A DNA stretch of 64,000 nt from Neobacillus sp. Marseille-Q6967 (GTDB taxonomy: Bacteria; Bacillota; Bacilli; Bacillales; Cytobacillaceae), in assembly GCF_946151075.1 (NCBI RefSeq), contig NZ_OX267715.1, positions 969,881-1,033,880 of the forward strand, given 5' to 3'. This document shows, piece by piece, positions 1 to 10,894 of this stretch. Position 1 is the first letter of the stretch, and every line of letters begins with the position of its first letter. Both the position numbers and the translations under genes were made by a program. The notes beneath the pieces were generated by a model, which was not told the origin of the DNA, did not search any database, and saw nothing but the letters and a program-made list of their open reading frames with translations.

Positions 1-1
1 A

Positions 2-913
2 AAAGAAGAAATCATTTATAGTCCAGGGACCGTACATGCTTTGAATATTGCGGTTCGTGCTTTTTCCAAACCAGGAGACGGAATCATTATCCAACGGCCA
101 GTTTACCCTCCATTCACTTCAGCGATCAAAGCTAATGACCGCGTTGTCCGCAATAATGCACTTGTAACGGATGAAGAAGGGTACTATGCAATCGACTTTA
201 GAGATTTTGAGGCGAAGGCTAAAGAAGAAAATACCAAAATGTTCATATTATGTAATCCTCATAATCCGACAGGCCGGGTTTTTTCAAAGGAAGAGTTAAA
301 GAGGTTATCGGATATCTGTAAAGAAAACAATGTCTTGATTGTGGCGGATGAAATTCACGGTGATCTTATTCGTCAGAATCAAACCTTTTATCCAATAGCA
401 AAAGTAGCGGATACAACGGATCATATCATAACATTTACGGCCATTAATAAAACTTTTAATGTGGCAGGACTGCACTGTACAAATGTAATCATCTCGAATT
501 CGGAACTTCGTAATACGTTCACAAGTGTAATGGGGAATCATTTGCCTTCGCCGTTTACCGTTTCCGCTTTAATTGCCGTTTATAATGAAGGCGATGAATG
601 GTTAGAACAGTTAAAAGAATACGTTGATGGCACAATGGAGTGGGTAGTCAATTTCTTAGCCGAAAGAATGCCAAAGGTGAAGGTAAGAATTCCAGAAGGA
701 ACTTATATTATGTGGATGGATTTTAGCGGGTATGGTTTAACACCAGATGAAGTCCATGATCGGATTTATAATAGAGCCAATGTTTTATTAGAAGATGGGA
801 AAATGTTTGGACGGGAAGGTTTGGATTACCAACGAATTTGCATCCCATCCCCGCGTCCAATGATAAAGGAAGCTTTTGAAAGAATGGCAAGAGAATTTGA
901 AGATGTAAAATAA
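2..913 (+). CDS. MalY/PatB-type aminotransferase / cystathionine beta-lyase, 5' end cut off by window
   Basis: Fold-type I PLP enzyme of the MalY/PatB group, which cleaves C-S bonds of cystathionine or S-conjugates. The reading frame is open to the left edge, so the N terminus lies outside the window; the TTG at 41 is an internal Leu codon. Visible family features are SPGTVHALN near the left edge, the CNPHNPTGR block, DEIHGDL with the PLP-contacting Asp, and NKTFNVAGL carrying the probable Schiff-base Lys. A hairpin terminator follows directly. Family assignment is firm; exact substrate is not deducible. Confidence 0.85.
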   Translation, partial: KEEIIYSPGTVHALNIAVRAFSKPGDGIIIQRPVYPPFTSAIKANDRVVRNNALVTDEEGYYAIDFRDFEAKAKEENTKMFILCNPHNPTGRVFSKEELKRLSDICKENNVLIVADEIHGDLIRQNQTFYPIAKVADTTDHIITFTAINKTFNVAGLHCTNVIISNSELRNTFTSVMGNHLPSPFTVSALIAVYNEGDEWLEQLKEYVDGTMEWVVNFLAERMPKVKVRIPEGTYIMWMDFSGYGLTPDEVHDRIYNRANVLLEDGKMFGREGLDYQRICIPSPRPMIKEAFERMAREFEDVK

Positions 914-919
914 AAGTTA

Positions 920-966
920 TCCCCCATTCTTACTCAATTGAATTGTGTAGGAAGGGGGTTTTTTAC
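920..966 (+). terminator. Intrinsic terminator after the C-S lyase gene
   Basis: A C-rich arm beginning CCCCC pairs, with a small bulge, to an arm ending GGGGG, followed by six T. It closes the preceding transcript. Confidence 0.75.
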
Positions 967-999
967 TTTAAAAGCCCTCCCCTCCCCATTATTCAGTAT

Positions 1000-1029
1000 A
1001 AGTTTAACTTGGTTGAACACATTAAACTT
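1000..1029 (+). promoter_or_regulatory. Inverted repeat upstream of the beta-glucoside PTS gene, possible operator
   Basis: AAGTTTAA at 1000-1007 is matched by TTAAACTT at 1022-1029, a perfect 8-bp inverted repeat with a 14-nt centre, about 55 nt before the PTS start. It could be a repressor operator or a leader hairpin. I did not recognise a LicT-type antiterminator target or a cre box here. Confidence 0.35.
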
Positions 1030-1083
1030 GTACGAATAGACAGTTAAGGAAGCAAATTACAATGGAAAGAGGGTAGGTGTCTA

Positions 1084-3012
1084 TTGAAGTACGAGCAATT
1101 AGCAAAGGATATTATTGATAATGTTGGCGGCAGAGATAACGTTAATAGTGTCGTCCATTGTATTACCCGGTTAAGGTTTAGGTTAAAAGATGAAAGCAAG
1201 GCCAATACGGATGTATTGAAAAATATGGAGGGTGTCGTCACCGTTATGAAAAGCGGCGGCCAGTATCAAGTGGTCATTGGGAATCATGTACCAGATGTAT
1301 ACAAAGCTGTTGTCGATGTTGGCGGATTTCAATCACAATCTCCTGTTGATGCCGATGGTGGAGACAAACAGAAAAGTAGTTTTATTGACATCATTTCTAG
1401 TATATTTACACCTGTTCTCGGTGTTTTAGCTGCAACTGGTATGATTAAAGGCTTTGTTGCCCTTTTTGTTGCCTTGAAATGGTTAGATAACACGTCTGGG
1501 ACTTATCATATTCTAAACGCACTTGGGGACTCACTGTTTTATTTCTTCCCTATTTTCTTAGGTTACACAGCCATTAAAAAGTTTGGGGGTAATCATTTTG
1601 TTGGGATGGCCCTCGGTGCCACCTTGGTTTATCCAACGCTAACAACCTTAACAACAGGTGATCCGATTACTACATTATTTTCTGGTTCAGTATTTCAGTC
1701 GCCTGTTTATATTACCTTCTTGGGAATACCAGTTATACTAATGAGCTACGCATCATCGGTTATTCCTATTATTCTTGCGGCTTATTTTGCGGCAAAATTA
1801 GAGAATTGGTTGAAAAAAATCATTCCTGATGTAGTAAAAGCGTTTTTAGTACCGTTTTTCACCTTATTAATTGCTGTACCCATTACATTTCTAGTTATTG
1901 GTCCGATCGCAACCTGGGCGGGTGTATTAGTTGGACAAGCCACACTTTGGCTGTATAATCTAAGCCCAATCATTGCAGGTTTATTTGTCGGAGGGCTTTG
2001 GCAGGTGTTTGTTATTTTTGGGCTCCATTGGGGACTTGTTCCAGTTGCCATTAATAACCTTACCGTACATGGTGCAGACCCCGTGTTGGGGACAATGTTT
2101 GCAGCCTCGTTCGCCCAAATTGGTGCTGTTCTTGGTGTTTGGTTAAAAACGAAACAACAAAAATTAAAAAGTCTAAGTATACCTGCGTTTATTTCTGGGA
2201 TATTCGGTGTTACGGAACCAGCCATATATGGGATTACACTCCCTTTAAAAAGACCATTTATTATTAGCTGTATTGGTGGTGCTGTAGGGGGTGCCATTCT
2301 TGGATTTGCCAATTCTCAAATCTATATGGTTGGCGGACTAGGCATTTTTGGAATTCCAACATACATTAGTCCGACTGAAGGTATTACATTTGGTTTTTGG
2401 GGAGCTATTATTTCCATTATTGTAGGATTCTTGGTCGGTTTTATTCTTACCTACCTGTTTGGTTTAGGCAAAGGGAACGACTCTCCGGAGTCTGGAAAAG
2501 ATACAGCTGCAGTCACAAATACACCTGCTAATACCCAAGCAGTTCGCAACAATAGCAGTGAAATCATTTCCAGCCCATTTAATGGAGAAGTTGTGCCGTT
2601 ATCTCAGATTAAGGATGAAGCCTTTGCATCAGGGGCATTAGGCAGGGGAGTAGGAATTGAACCTTTTGAAGGAAAATTATATTCGCCGGTATCCGGTACC
2701 GTTTCTGCACTTTTCCCGACTAATCACGCCATAGGAATTACTTCTGACCAAGGTGCAGAGATTCTGGTCCATGTCGGGATGGATACAGTAGAGTTAAATG
2801 GTAAGTATTTTACTGTTCATACGTCTCAAGGTGCTCGTGTCGAAAAAGGTCAGCTGTTGATTGAATTTGATATAGCAGGGCTCAAAGGTGAAGGTTATAT
2901 TGTCACGACACCGGTTATTGTGACCAATCATGAACAATACGGGCAAGTGGATACAACCGATGAGAAACAGGTTAAACCTGGTGACCGCTTAATTGAGATA
3001 AAAGCTAAATAG
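1084..3012 (+). CDS. bglP: PTS beta-glucoside transporter, EIIBCA
   Basis: Membrane permease that imports and phosphorylates aryl-beta-glucosides with phosphate from HPr. Domain order is IIB (about 1-90, phospho-Cys26 in VVHCITRL), IIC (about 100-460, many hydrophobic segments and the GVTEPAIYGI motif), a Thr/Ala/Asn linker, then IIA of glucose type (about 495-642, His548 and phospho-His563 in ILVHVGMDTV). At 642 residues it has the normal length for the family. Start is a TTG preceded by an AGGGTAGGTG-type ribosome binding site. The 6-phospho-beta-glucosidase follows 32 nt downstream, so the pair forms a beta-glucoside uptake and hydrolysis operon. No transcriptional regulator gene is adjacent. 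Confidence 0.93.
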   Translation: MKYEQLAKDIIDNVGGRDNVNSVVHCITRLRFRLKDESKANTDVLKNMEGVVTVMKSGGQYQVVIGNHVPDVYKAVVDVGGFQSQSPVDADGGDKQKSSFIDIISSIFTPVLGVLAATGMIKGFVALFVALKWLDNTSGTYHILNALGDSLFYFFPIFLGYTAIKKFGGNHFVGMALGATLVYPTLTTLTTGDPITTLFSGSVFQSPVYITFLGIPVILMSYASSVIPIILAAYFAAKLENWLKKIIPDVVKAFLVPFFTLLIAVPITFLVIGPIATWAGVLVGQATLWLYNLSPIIAGLFVGGLWQVFVIFGLHWGLVPVAINNLTVHGADPVLGTMFAASFAQIGAVLGVWLKTKQQKLKSLSIPAFISGIFGVTEPAIYGITLPLKRPFIISCIGGAVGGAILGFANSQIYMVGGLGIFGIPTYISPTEGITFGFWGAIISIIVGFLVGFILTYLFGLGKGNDSPESGKDTAAVTNTPANTQAVRNNSSEIISSPFNGEVVPLSQIKDEAFASGALGRGVGIEPFEGKLYSPVSGTVSALFPTNHAIGITSDQGAEILVHVGMDTVELNGKYFTVHTSQGARVEKGQLLIEFDIAGLKGEGYIVTTPVIVTNHEQYGQVDTTDEKQVKPGDRLIEIKAK

Positions 3013-3038
3013 TATTTATAAATTGATTTATGAGGTGA

Positions 3039-4451
<1,413 letters not shown>

Positions 4452-4465
4452 TTATAAGCAGTACA

Positions 4466-4500
4466 AACCGCAGTGAACGATACCGCTGCGGTTTATTTTC
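4466..4500 (+). terminator. Intrinsic terminator of the beta-glucoside operon
   Basis: AAACCGCAG (4466-4474) pairs perfectly with CTGCGGTTT (4487-4495), followed by a T-rich stretch. Confidence 0.85.
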
Positions 4501-4525
4501 GAAGTTTTAATAGGGAGTGTTGAAT

Positions 4526-5287
4526 ATGAATTCTATTGAGTTAAGTAAAAATATTATAAAAAAAGCCCGGAATATAGTCTTATTAACTGGTGCAGGGGTT
4601 AGCACAGAATCAGGAATTAAAGACTTTCGTTCAAGGTCTGGTATCTACACATTGGCCCCTGAATACATCCTCTCAATAGATTACTTTTACAAGCATCCTA
4701 GGGAATTTTATCAATTTGCTGTGGAAAATTTATATCATCCTGAAGCAGCACCAAACAAGGGTCATGACATACTAGCGAAATGGGAAAAAGCAGGTAAGGT
4801 TTCAAGTATCGTTACTCAGAATATAGATGGTCTTCATCAAAAAGCAGGTAGCCAAAATGTCATCGAATTCCACGGAACAATGAAAACCGCTTCATGTCAA
4901 AATTGCGGCAAAGTATATGAAACGGAAGAAATGGTACTTCGGATGAAGAAGCTTGATGACTTCTATGTATGTAACCATTGTCAAACAAAGCAAGAAAAGC
5001 AGCGCTACATCAAGCCTGACGTCGTGTTATTTGGGGATACGGGAGAATGGTTTACAGTCGAAGGGTTTAATACAATTATAGACACCATTCATCAAGCCGA
5101 CTGTCTGTTAGTCTTAGGCACAAGCCTAAAAGTAACACCATTTTCTACATTTCCACAATACAGGAATGTGGATGTACCTCTCATCATTATCAATCAAGGC
5201 GACACCCCGTATGATCATGCTAAAAACACCTACGTTATTAACGAGTCTATAGGGAAAACCTTGAGTATCATTGATGAAAGTATCTAA
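4526..5287 (+). CDS. cobB: NAD-dependent protein deacylase, sirtuin
   Basis: SIR2 family enzyme that removes acyl groups from protein lysines using NAD+, producing nicotinamide and O-acyl-ADP-ribose. Visible motifs are GAGVSTESGIKDFRS (NAD binding), TQNIDGLHQKAG, the catalytic His in IEFHGT, two zinc Cys pairs (CQNC and CNHC) and LVLGTSLKVTP. I chose the ATG at 4526 because AGGGAG sits 8 nt upstream; in-frame GTG and TTG codons lie 6-9 nt earlier. About 253 residues, the usual bacterial size. It stands alone between two terminators. In Bacillus subtilis the orthologue is called SrtN. Confidence 0.92.
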   Translation: MNSIELSKNIIKKARNIVLLTGAGVSTESGIKDFRSRSGIYTLAPEYILSIDYFYKHPREFYQFAVENLYHPEAAPNKGHDILAKWEKAGKVSSIVTQNIDGLHQKAGSQNVIEFHGTMKTASCQNCGKVYETEEMVLRMKKLDDFYVCNHCQTKQEKQRYIKPDVVLFGDTGEWFTVEGFNTIIDTIHQADCLLVLGTSLKVTPFSTFPQYRNVDVPLIIINQGDTPYDHAKNTYVINESIGKTLSIIDESI

Positions 5288-5325
5288 CCGAAGCTGTCTC
5301 GAATAGGGCGGCCTTTTTATTTGTA
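5288..5325 (+). terminator. Weak terminator-like hairpin after the sirtuin gene
   Basis: An imperfect stem with G-T pairs and a bulge (AGCTGTC against GGGCGGCCT) is followed by TTTTTATTT. Position and T-tract support a terminator; the stem is poor. Confidence 0.4.
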
Positions 5326-5483
5326 TAACTACTATCGCTCCAATGAATTTCTTGTTTGGTAAAAACAAACGGATAATTCTACCCAATAATCGTTTTCTAA
5401 TTATAGATTTTCAATAGAATCAGAAATTGATATAATATTTCAAAGAATGCAAAAAAACATTTTTAACATTAAGGGGAGTTATC

Positions 5484-6491
5484 ATGAAGAAACCCATTCA
5501 AGTTTTTCGAGGGGAACATCTTGAAAGTTCACATGATATTCATGTTGCTGTTGTAAATAATGAGGGGAAGTTGCTTTATTCCTATGGTAATCCCATGCGG
5601 TTAACGTTTCCGCGGTCATCTATGAAACCATTTCAAGCAGTCCCGCTAATTGAAACAGGAACTGCGGTGCGTTTTGATTATAGTCCAAGGGAGATTTCAT
5701 TAAGCTGTGCCTCACATAATGGTGAGATTTATCATCGTGAAGCGGTTTTTAATATTCTCTCTAGAATTGGTTTAAATGAAGATGCACTGCAATGCGGTAC
5801 TCATATTCCAAGAGATATGGAGAGTTACAAGCAGTTAATCCGGGAGGGGAAAGAGTTGACTCCGGTTTTTAGTAACTGTTCAGGCAAGCATTCAGGAATG
5901 CTGGCTACTGCCGTCCATATGAATGAGGATGTTACTACTTATCGTGAAATCAATCACCCTGTTCAACAAAGGATTATGGACGTAATCGAAGATATTTGTG
6001 ATATAAAGAAGGAGCAGATTCAACTAGGTGTAGACGGGTGCGGAGTTCCGGTCCATCAATTGCCATTGTACAATACTGCACTAGGTTTTGCGCGACTTGC
6101 GAAACCAGATGAAGTAGTGAAAACACACCGTAAAGAAGCGTTAGAACGGATCCGCGAATCGATGATGATGCACCCGGAAATGGTAGCGGGTACAAATCGC
6201 TTTGATACTGATTTAATGAATGCCTTTAAAGGACGTATGGTGGCAAAAGTAGGTGCCGAAGCGGTGCAGTGTATAGGCCTCGTGGAGGAAGGCATTGGGA
6301 TCGCAATTAAAGTGGAAGATGGCGGTGTAAGGGCAACTACTGTAGCCGCAATGGAAGTATTAAAACAACTCGGTTATGCTGATGAAAAAATCTATCAAAC
6401 ACTTAAAGACTATGTTTTGGCACCAGTGTTGAACGCAAGAAATGAAGTGATTGGAAAAATCAAAGCAGATTATATATTAGAAAAAGCATAA
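5484..6491 (+). CDS. Asparaginase, type II (Rhizobium etli AnsA family)
   Basis: Member of the Asparaginase_II family (PF06089), unrelated to the classical AnsA/AnsB fold, expected to hydrolyse L-asparagine to aspartate and ammonia. The RSSMKPFQ segment supplies a serine-hydrolase-like Ser-x-x-Lys pair (Ser45 or Ser46 and Lys48). NCSGKHSGM and GVDGCGVP carry the Cys/Lys/Cys positions that bind zinc in the structurally known rhizobial enzyme. No signal peptide, so cytoplasmic. ATG start with AAGGGGAG upstream; 335 residues is typical. Monocistronic. Confidence 0.85.
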   Translation: MKKPIQVFRGEHLESSHDIHVAVVNNEGKLLYSYGNPMRLTFPRSSMKPFQAVPLIETGTAVRFDYSPREISLSCASHNGEIYHREAVFNILSRIGLNEDALQCGTHIPRDMESYKQLIREGKELTPVFSNCSGKHSGMLATAVHMNEDVTTYREINHPVQQRIMDVIEDICDIKKEQIQLGVDGCGVPVHQLPLYNTALGFARLAKPDEVVKTHRKEALERIRESMMMHPEMVAGTNRFDTDLMNAFKGRMVAKVGAEAVQCIGLVEEGIGIAIKVEDGGVRATTVAAMEVLKQLGYADEKIYQTLKDYVLAPVLNARNEVIGKIKADYILEKA

Positions 6492-6519
6492 CCATCCGGT
6501 TAACTGGATGGTTATTGTT
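6490..6519 (+). terminator. Intrinsic terminator overlapping the asparaginase stop
   Basis: AACCATCC (6490-6497) pairs with GGATGGTT (6506-6513); the whole element is nearly palindromic and is followed by a T-rich run. It begins inside the stop codon. Confidence 0.75.
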
Positions 6520-6658
6520 ATTAGATTATTCCAACTACTACTTACGTACTAAAATCAACAATAATAAAGTGTTAGTAAAGTTACCTCTTTAGCAGAATAC
6601 AAAAATATATATCCCTATTAGATAATAAAAGAGATAAAAGTTTAATAGGGGGATTATT

Positions 6659-9118
6659 ATGAAAACGAAAAAAATATTGTTGTCGCTTCTTCTTGTGATT
6701 GCTCCATTTTTCTCCGTTTATACCGTTTCAAATGCTTCAAACCTAACGAGTGCCCATATTGACCCAGATTTGAAAGGAATACTTCAAAAAACAGTTGAAT
6801 CAATTGAAGTTATAGTGACATTCCATGGAAATGGAACTCCCACTGAATCACAATTGGATTTATTAAAAGACTTAGGTATTAGCCAGGGTCTCACATTTAA
6901 AAACCTTCCGATTGCAGGGATTGTAGCAACACCAGAACAAATAAGATTGCTGGCTGCAAACCCAGAGGTCTTTTCTATTTATGATAATGAAAAAGTAGAA
7001 TACGAGAACGATACCGGAACTGAGCTAACAGGTGTTGACCAGTTGCGTGAAGATGATACATTACGTAAGTTAAATGGAGGCTTGCCTGTTACTGGTAAAG
7101 GTATTGGTGTTGTGGTAAACGATAGCGGCATAGATGGCACTCATCCAGATTTGGAATATGGTAATCATGTCGTCCAAAATGTGATGGCCTCAACCAATCT
7201 TCATGCTCTAAGCGAATTACTGCCTATTTCCTACGTAGAAAATGTCCCTAATACAGACAGTACTGGCGGACATGGGACACACGTTGCTGGAATTGTCGGA
7301 GGAACAGGTGAGATGTCAAGCGGAAAATACGAGGGAGTAGCTCCAGGAGCCGATTTAATTGGGTATGGCTCGGGCGCAGCAGTAGCCATCCTAGATACAT
7401 TAGGTGGTTTTGATTATGCACTTACTCATCAAATTGAGTATAACATCCGCGTTATTACAAACTCCTGGGGGACGACCAGTGATGCTGGAACTGATTTTGA
7501 CCCTTATGATCCTATTAATGTGGCAACGAAAAAGTTATATGACCGTGGTATTGTTACAGTGTTCTCAGCAGGAAACTCTGGTCCAGGGGAGTCAACGATT
7601 TCTGGAAATTATAAAAAAGCTCCATGGGTAATTACAGTGGCGGCAGGTACAAAACAAGGGAAATTAGCCGACTTCTCATCACGCGGAGTAAAGGGTAAGG
7701 GTGGTACAGTAACGTTGGATGGAGAAGTATTTGAGTGGGTAGACCGGCCAACGATTACTGCACCAGGCGAAGGCATTATTTCAACTAGAGTTGTTGCTCC
7801 AGTTTCAAGTTTAGGTGCTGCAGATGACGTAGAAAATATTGATCCAGCATATCTCCCATATTATACAACGATGAGTGGTACATCGATGGCTGCTCCACAT
7901 GCAGCTGGTGTTGTCGCCTTATTATTAGAAGCCAATCCTGCATTATCTCCTGAAGAAGTAAAGGATATTTTACAACAAACGGCTACGAATATGTCAGGCT
8001 ATGAAGCATGGGAAGTTGGAGCAGGTTATGTAAATGCTTATGCAGCAGTGGATGCGGCTTTCACAAATCGTGATTACGGGACTACGGTAAATGCTAACCG
8101 GACCTTTAACGCAAATATTGATTTAACTGTTGAAAGAGAACCTTTTTCAATAAACTATAGTAGTGTAAACCTTAATGGTAACTCTTATTCTTTTGATGTA
8201 GAAGAGGGGCTTACGGAATTAACTGCACGTATTAATGCAAAGGGACTATTAGAGCAAACGGGGAATACAATAAATCTGCTGTTAGTTGCCCCAGATGGAA
8301 CCGAATATAGCTCTGGAATCTATCTACTTTTCCCGCTTTACACCGATCGTACCGTACAGGTAATATCACCTCAGCCCGGTAAATGGACAGTTAAGTTAGA
8401 AGGATTAAATGGAATTGCCATAGATGAAGTTGTACATGGAGACCTAACATTTAAGAAAGCGGGCGGGTTTACTGGCTTAAATGATATTGCAGGACACTCG
8501 GCAGAATCGGCCATTAAAATTGGTGTAAATGAAAGATTATTAGATAGCTATGCAGATGGGAACTTTCGTCCAAATGATCATTTAACACGCATTGAATTAG
8601 CAAGATATGTCGTAATGGGGGCAGGAGTACGCCAGTATCTACCATTGTCAGGCACTCCAACTTTTAATGATGTTAAGGGAGAAGAACTAGCTATTGCTGA
8701 ATCCGTAGCTGCAAAAGGAGCTGCGCTTCGTGATGCTGCTTATGAAGGAAAGGGAATCATACTTCCGACTTCAACCGGTAAATTCTCACCTAAGCAAACT
8801 GTTACACGTGCAGAACTTGCTTATACTTTAGTACAAAACCTAGGCCTTCAAGTGGAGGCGGAGTCGAAAATGAATCAACCCCTGACTGTACAGTACGGTA
8901 ACGCTAGGATTGCGATTTCAGATGCTTCCTTGGTTCCTGCCCATCTTCGTGGTTATGTTCAACTGGCTTTAGATTTGAACATTCTTAATGCTTACTTTGA
9001 AGTTACTCAAGGACCATATGACCTACAGCCTACAGTAACGGCAAAATTTAAACCAACTTCAAATGTAAGCCGCGGGGACTTTGCGGTAGCCATCACACGC
9101 TACTTTGCTCAATATTAG
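6659..9118 (+). CDS. Secreted S8 subtilisin-like protease with C-terminal SLH cell-wall anchor
   Basis: Exported serine protease. Order: signal peptide (1-27), I9-type propeptide (about 45-115), peptidase S8 domain with Asp155 (VVNDSGIDG), His205 (GGHGTHVAG), oxyanion Asn306 and Ser409 (GTSMAAPHA), a beta-rich PPC-like domain (about 495-600), and three SLH modules (about 603-819) with conserved RIELARY, RAELAYT and SRGDFAVA segments. SLH modules bind pyruvylated secondary cell-wall polymer, so the mature protease is probably held on the cell surface or S-layer. Start ATG follows AGGGGG. Functionally it could process surface proteins or degrade external protein; the sequence does not decide. 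Confidence 0.92.
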   Translation: MKTKKILLSLLLVIAPFFSVYTVSNASNLTSAHIDPDLKGILQKTVESIEVIVTFHGNGTPTESQLDLLKDLGISQGLTFKNLPIAGIVATPEQIRLLAANPEVFSIYDNEKVEYENDTGTELTGVDQLREDDTLRKLNGGLPVTGKGIGVVVNDSGIDGTHPDLEYGNHVVQNVMASTNLHALSELLPISYVENVPNTDSTGGHGTHVAGIVGGTGEMSSGKYEGVAPGADLIGYGSGAAVAILDTLGGFDYALTHQIEYNIRVITNSWGTTSDAGTDFDPYDPINVATKKLYDRGIVTVFSAGNSGPGESTISGNYKKAPWVITVAAGTKQGKLADFSSRGVKGKGGTVTLDGEVFEWVDRPTITAPGEGIISTRVVAPVSSLGAADDVENIDPAYLPYYTTMSGTSMAAPHAAGVVALLLEANPALSPEEVKDILQQTATNMSGYEAWEVGAGYVNAYAAVDAAFTNRDYGTTVNANRTFNANIDLTVEREPFSINYSSVNLNGNSYSFDVEEGLTELTARINAKGLLEQTGNTINLLLVAPDGTEYSSGIYLLFPLYTDRTVQVISPQPGKWTVKLEGLNGIAIDEVVHGDLTFKKAGGFTGLNDIAGHSAESAIKIGVNERLLDSYADGNFRPNDHLTRIELARYVVMGAGVRQYLPLSGTPTFNDVKGEELAIAESVAAKGAALRDAAYEGKGIILPTSTGKFSPKQTVTRAELAYTLVQNLGLQVEAESKMNQPLTVQYGNARIAISDASLVPAHLRGYVQLALDLNILNAYFEVTQGPYDLQPTVTAKFKPTSNVSRGDFAVAITRYFAQY

Positions 9119-9402
9119 CGTCTGAACATTATTGAATCAGGAGAATTGTAAGTTTGGTAATGATTCTGAAATAAATGTTAATTTCACCGTGTATTTAAAT
9201 AGGTGTCAACCCTAATCTATTAAATAATTATTGGTATTTTTTCAAAAATATATAATGTTGGGCTAATCTTTGATTCCTGATAAAATAGTAGTTTTACGAA
9301 ACGGTAAATACACTGTTATTTTCTTCCTGAAATATGACAAAAATCGTGTGATACGATGATGTTGCAAATAGAAAGCGATTTTTCAAAACAGGAGGAAATG
9401 AT
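9119..9402. other. Intergenic region without a recognised gene
   Basis: About 280 nt, strongly AT-rich. I see no clear terminator for the protease and no riboswitch that I recognise. The 3' part must hold the promoter and ribosome binding site of the CAP-protein gene. Confidence 0.5.
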
Positions 9403-10128
9403 ATGTTAAAGAAAAAGTTGATCTTATCTACAGTGGCTGCAGCTGCATTATGGATTGCCAATCCGGTTGCAAACAAAGCAGAGGCAGCGAATTTTGACAC
9501 TACTATGCAGCAAAAAGTGTATGTATACCAGAGCAGTAACTTTAATGTAAATGAACTTAATAATTTGATAGAAAGTTATTTAAATAAATTAGGATGGGGC
9601 CAGCACAATATCCAGGTTCAAGTTCCAGAGACACCACAAAAACAACCTGAAACTGTTGAACAGCCATCACAGCCTGCAGCACCGGCACCGGCACCTGTTC
9701 AACAGCAGCCAGATGCAGAAGCTCCAACAACTGCACCAACTGCTGGGACATTAAGTGCCTATGAGCAAAAGGTAGTAGAATTAACAAATCAAGAGCGTGC
9801 AAAGAATGGTTTGGCAGCCTTAAAGGTTGATACAGTGCTAAGCAAAATGGCTCGAGAAAAATCACGTGATATGTCTGCAAATGGTTACTTTAGCCATACA
9901 AGTCCAACTTATGGATCACCGTTTGATATGATGAAACAATTTGGCATTACGTATCGTTATGCAGGTGAAAATATTGCGATGGGGCAAAGATCACCAGAAG
10001 AAGTAGTGAATGCCTGGATGAATAGTGAAGGCCACCGTAAAAATATCCTCAGCCCGAACTTCACTCATATAGGTGTTGGCCACATTGCAGAAGGAAATTA
10101 CTGGACGCAGGAATTTATCGGGAAATAA
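9403..10128 (+). CDS. Secreted CAP-domain protein (YkwD/SCP family)
   Basis: Signal peptide of about 28 residues ending AEA, a variable segment, a Pro/Gln/Ala-rich linker (about 75-115), then a bacterial CAP domain (about 120-241) with the markers LTNQERAKNGL, FSHTSP, AGENIA and GHRKNIL. The His/Glu residues of the CAP cavity are present. Bacterial CAP proteins are secreted and of mostly unknown function; in Bacillus YkwD is a spore or cell-envelope relative. AGGAGG precedes the ATG. Not linked to neighbours. Confidence 0.9.
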   Translation: MLKKKLILSTVAAAALWIANPVANKAEAANFDTTMQQKVYVYQSSNFNVNELNNLIESYLNKLGWGQHNIQVQVPETPQKQPETVEQPSQPAAPAPAPVQQQPDAEAPTTAPTAGTLSAYEQKVVELTNQERAKNGLAALKVDTVLSKMAREKSRDMSANGYFSHTSPTYGSPFDMMKQFGITYRYAGENIAMGQRSPEEVVNAWMNSEGHRKNILSPNFTHIGVGHIAEGNYWTQEFIGK

Positions 10129-10222
10129 AAATCATTCAAGGAGATTATTCATATTGATAGCGGCATGAGTTTAAAATAAAAAGACGATCTAGAAAGCTGC
10201 GTTAAGGTTTCTGGTATTGTTC

Positions 10223-10261
10223 AAAAAATGGGAAAGGAGCTAATCTCCTTTCCCATTTTTT
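10223..10261. terminator. Strong bidirectional terminator
   Basis: A 17-bp perfect stem (10223-10239 with 10245-10261) flanked by A and T tracts serves both the CAP gene and the convergent gene on the minus strand. Confidence 0.9.
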
Positions 10262-10652
10262 AAGCACTTATAGAAATATAAGAGGAGTTATTTTCATCCC
10301 ATTTGAAAATACCATCTTGAAGCTTAATGACTGCATCAAAAGGACATGGGATGTTTGCAGAATTTCCTTGTTCACCCATCAACTGATCTCGTAGTTGAAG
10401 TAACTCATTTTTTGTAGCAACCCGGATTACACGATCAATGGAGAGGTTATTTTCGTGGATATGATCTCTCTTACAAATGCTTTCCTGAAAACTCTTATTA
10501 AACTGTATCATCATGTGTACATCATTCATACATGCCACACCAAAAACATCTTTAATAATATCGTCATAACGTAGTTGGTAGCCAGTGGCAAATTGGGTAA
10601 TATTCTTCTCAGGATTTTCTAAAATATAAATCGTTTCGATATTCTGATTCAC
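10260..10652 (-). CDS. Hypothetical protein, about 130 residues
   Basis: I do not recognise the family. The protein is soluble, mixed alpha/beta in character, with no signal peptide or membrane segment. It carries two Cys in the first half, one Cys-Pro pair near residue 104, and the segment VIRVATKNELLQLRDQL. Start is uncertain: GTG at 10652 has AAAGGAAG 8 nt upstream and is preferred, while a TTG lies one codon earlier. It shares a terminator with the CAP gene and is separated from the upstream oxidoreductase by its own long leader, so it is probably monocistronic. Confidence 0.7.
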   Translation of the reverse strand: MNQNIETIYILENPEKNITQFATGYQLRYDDIIKDVFGVACMNDVHMMIQFNKSFQESICKRDHIHENNLSIDRVIRVATKNELLQLRDQLMGEQGNSANIPCPFDAVIKLQDGIFKWDENNSSYISISA

Positions 10653-10850
10653 CAATAAAACTTCCTTTCTTCTATCTCCATCTATTACTTTGAGAGTACC
10701 GATAACACTACGTATTAAATTTCTACAAATTTCTACAATATTTTAATTATACGCTATTTTTTCAATTTGGTGTAATAGGGTGCCTGAAACTTTTTTTAGT
10801 TTCATTGGAATAGATTGATTCTATAAAATTGGTTAAATTTTAATGTATTA

Positions 10851-10884
10851 AAAAAGACCGCAAATTTATCGCTGCGGTCTTTTT
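10851..10884 (-). terminator. Intrinsic terminator of the YhdH/YhfP gene
   Basis: AAAAAGACCGCA (10851-10862) and TGCGGTCTTTTT (10873-10884) form a perfect 12-bp stem just beyond the stop of the minus-strand oxidoreductase gene. Confidence 0.88.
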
Positions 10885-10894
10885 GAAAATGAAA

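Noticed and set aside
1782..2312. 176-codon open frame on the minus strand
   Set aside because: It lies antisense inside the membrane domain of the beta-glucoside PTS gene; composition (Pro/Asn/Thr-rich) is that of a shadow frame and no ribosome binding site is present.
9119..9402. Riboswitch upstream of the CAP-protein gene
   Set aside because: The leader is long enough, but I could not find conserved core motifs of any class I know, nor a terminator-antiterminator pair.
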